Assembly (NCBI GenBank): GCA_964535215.1
Contig: CAZHST010000099.1
Coordinates: 1 to 5,928 of the forward strand
Reading direction: 5' to 3'
Origin: JACQHM01 sp964535215
Lineage (GTDB): Bacteria > Methylomirabilota > Methylomirabilia > Methylomirabilales > JACQHM01
Length of the DNA stretch: 5,928 nt
Made by a program: the position numbers and the translations under genes
In this document: in pieces, positions 5,757-5,928 of the stretch
Layout of the letters: each line of letters opens with the position of its first letter
How positions within the stretch are numbered: position 1 is the stretch's first letter
Notes under the pieces: generated by a model
Databases searched by the model: none
What the model saw: the letters and a program-made list of their open reading frames with translations, nothing else
What the model was told of the DNA's origin: nothing

Positions 5757-5831
5757 GAGCAGAGGAGCAGAGGTGTAAGGGGGTAGGGGTGAACTCTCCC
5801 CGGCTCCTCTGCTCCTCCGCCCCTCTGCTCC
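5757..5831. repeat. Purine-rich inverted and direct repeats upstream of the nuclease gene
   Basis: GAGCAGAGGAGC (5757-5768) is matched by its perfect complement GCTCCTCTGCTC (5803-5814), a 12-bp stem around a 34-base loop. A second inverted copy, CCTCTGCTCC (5822-5831), pairs equally well with 5764-5773. Read on one strand the unit GGAGCAGAGG recurs. In a minus-strand transcript this would fold in the leader directly before the ribosome site. It may be an intergenic repeat family or a translation control element. Confidence 0.6.
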
Positions 5832-5928
5832 TTGGCTAGAGGGTTAGGACGCCTGCCCCTGCAGGTCTCGGATGCTGCGCCGAAGAGCGGTCCTCCAAAG
5901 CCGGCATAAACCGCATTGTCAATCGCAG

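Noticed and set aside
5894..5922. TTGACA on the minus strand (5917-5922) as a promoter for the nuclease gene
   Set aside because: At the right spacing only TTTGGA is found, a poor -10 box, so the perfect -35 is probably chance.
5836..5928. Minus-strand open frame of about 30 codons running off the right edge
   Set aside because: It could be the 3' end of a gene, but another minus frame is open too, and neither peptide resembles a known C-terminus, so there is too little to annotate.
1..5928. CRISPR array, tRNA, rRNA or insertion sequence
   Set aside because: No regularly spaced repeats, T-loop or anticodon-arm pattern, rRNA sequence or transposase motif was found on either strand. The Cas4-like nuclease has no cas neighbour in the window.

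Overview
The window is a GC-rich bacterial segment with an AT-richer left edge (about the first 340 bases). Strong AGGAGG-type ribosome sites, a sigma70-like promoter and CxxC-rich nuclease and toxin-antitoxin genes fit a free-living bacterium with a high-GC genome. Uncultured lineages such as NC10/Methylomirabilota, Rokubacteria or Chloroflexota are plausible. The sequence alone does not settle the phylum.

Layout from left to right. (1) Positions 20-325, minus strand: a small predicted lipoprotein of unknown function, preceded by a strong intrinsic terminator (374-409) pointing the same way. (2) Positions 410-679: no gene found. (3) Positions 680 to about 1228, minus strand: the C-terminal part of a DNA polymerase IV (DinB) gene, including its QLSLF clamp-binding motif. 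It has lost its catalytic N-terminus and carries an in-frame TGA, so it is a pseudogene. (4) Positions 1246-3285, plus strand: an intact 679-residue protein with an N-terminal NERD nuclease domain joined to a UvrD-type SF1 helicase. Its start lies immediately beside the broken end of dinB. (5) Positions 3227-4105, minus strand: two tightly coupled genes of unknown family. The second is open for 223 codons apart from one in-frame amber codon at codon 60. (6) Positions 4198-4835, minus strand: a complete vapBC toxin-antitoxin operon with a recognisable promoter and a palindromic operator over the -10 region. (7) Positions 5011-5736, minus strand: a RecB/Cas4/AddB-like PD-(D/E)XK nuclease with four cysteines for an iron-sulfur cluster, preceded by purine-rich inverted repeats.

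Taken together this looks like an accessory, defence-type island: a nuclease-helicase fusion, a second Cas4-like nuclease, a toxin-antitoxin pair and an unknown gene pair, next to a housekeeping repair gene that has been cut. A joint function for the helicase, the unknown pair and the nuclease is an inference from proximity only. The vapBC pair may simply stabilise the island.
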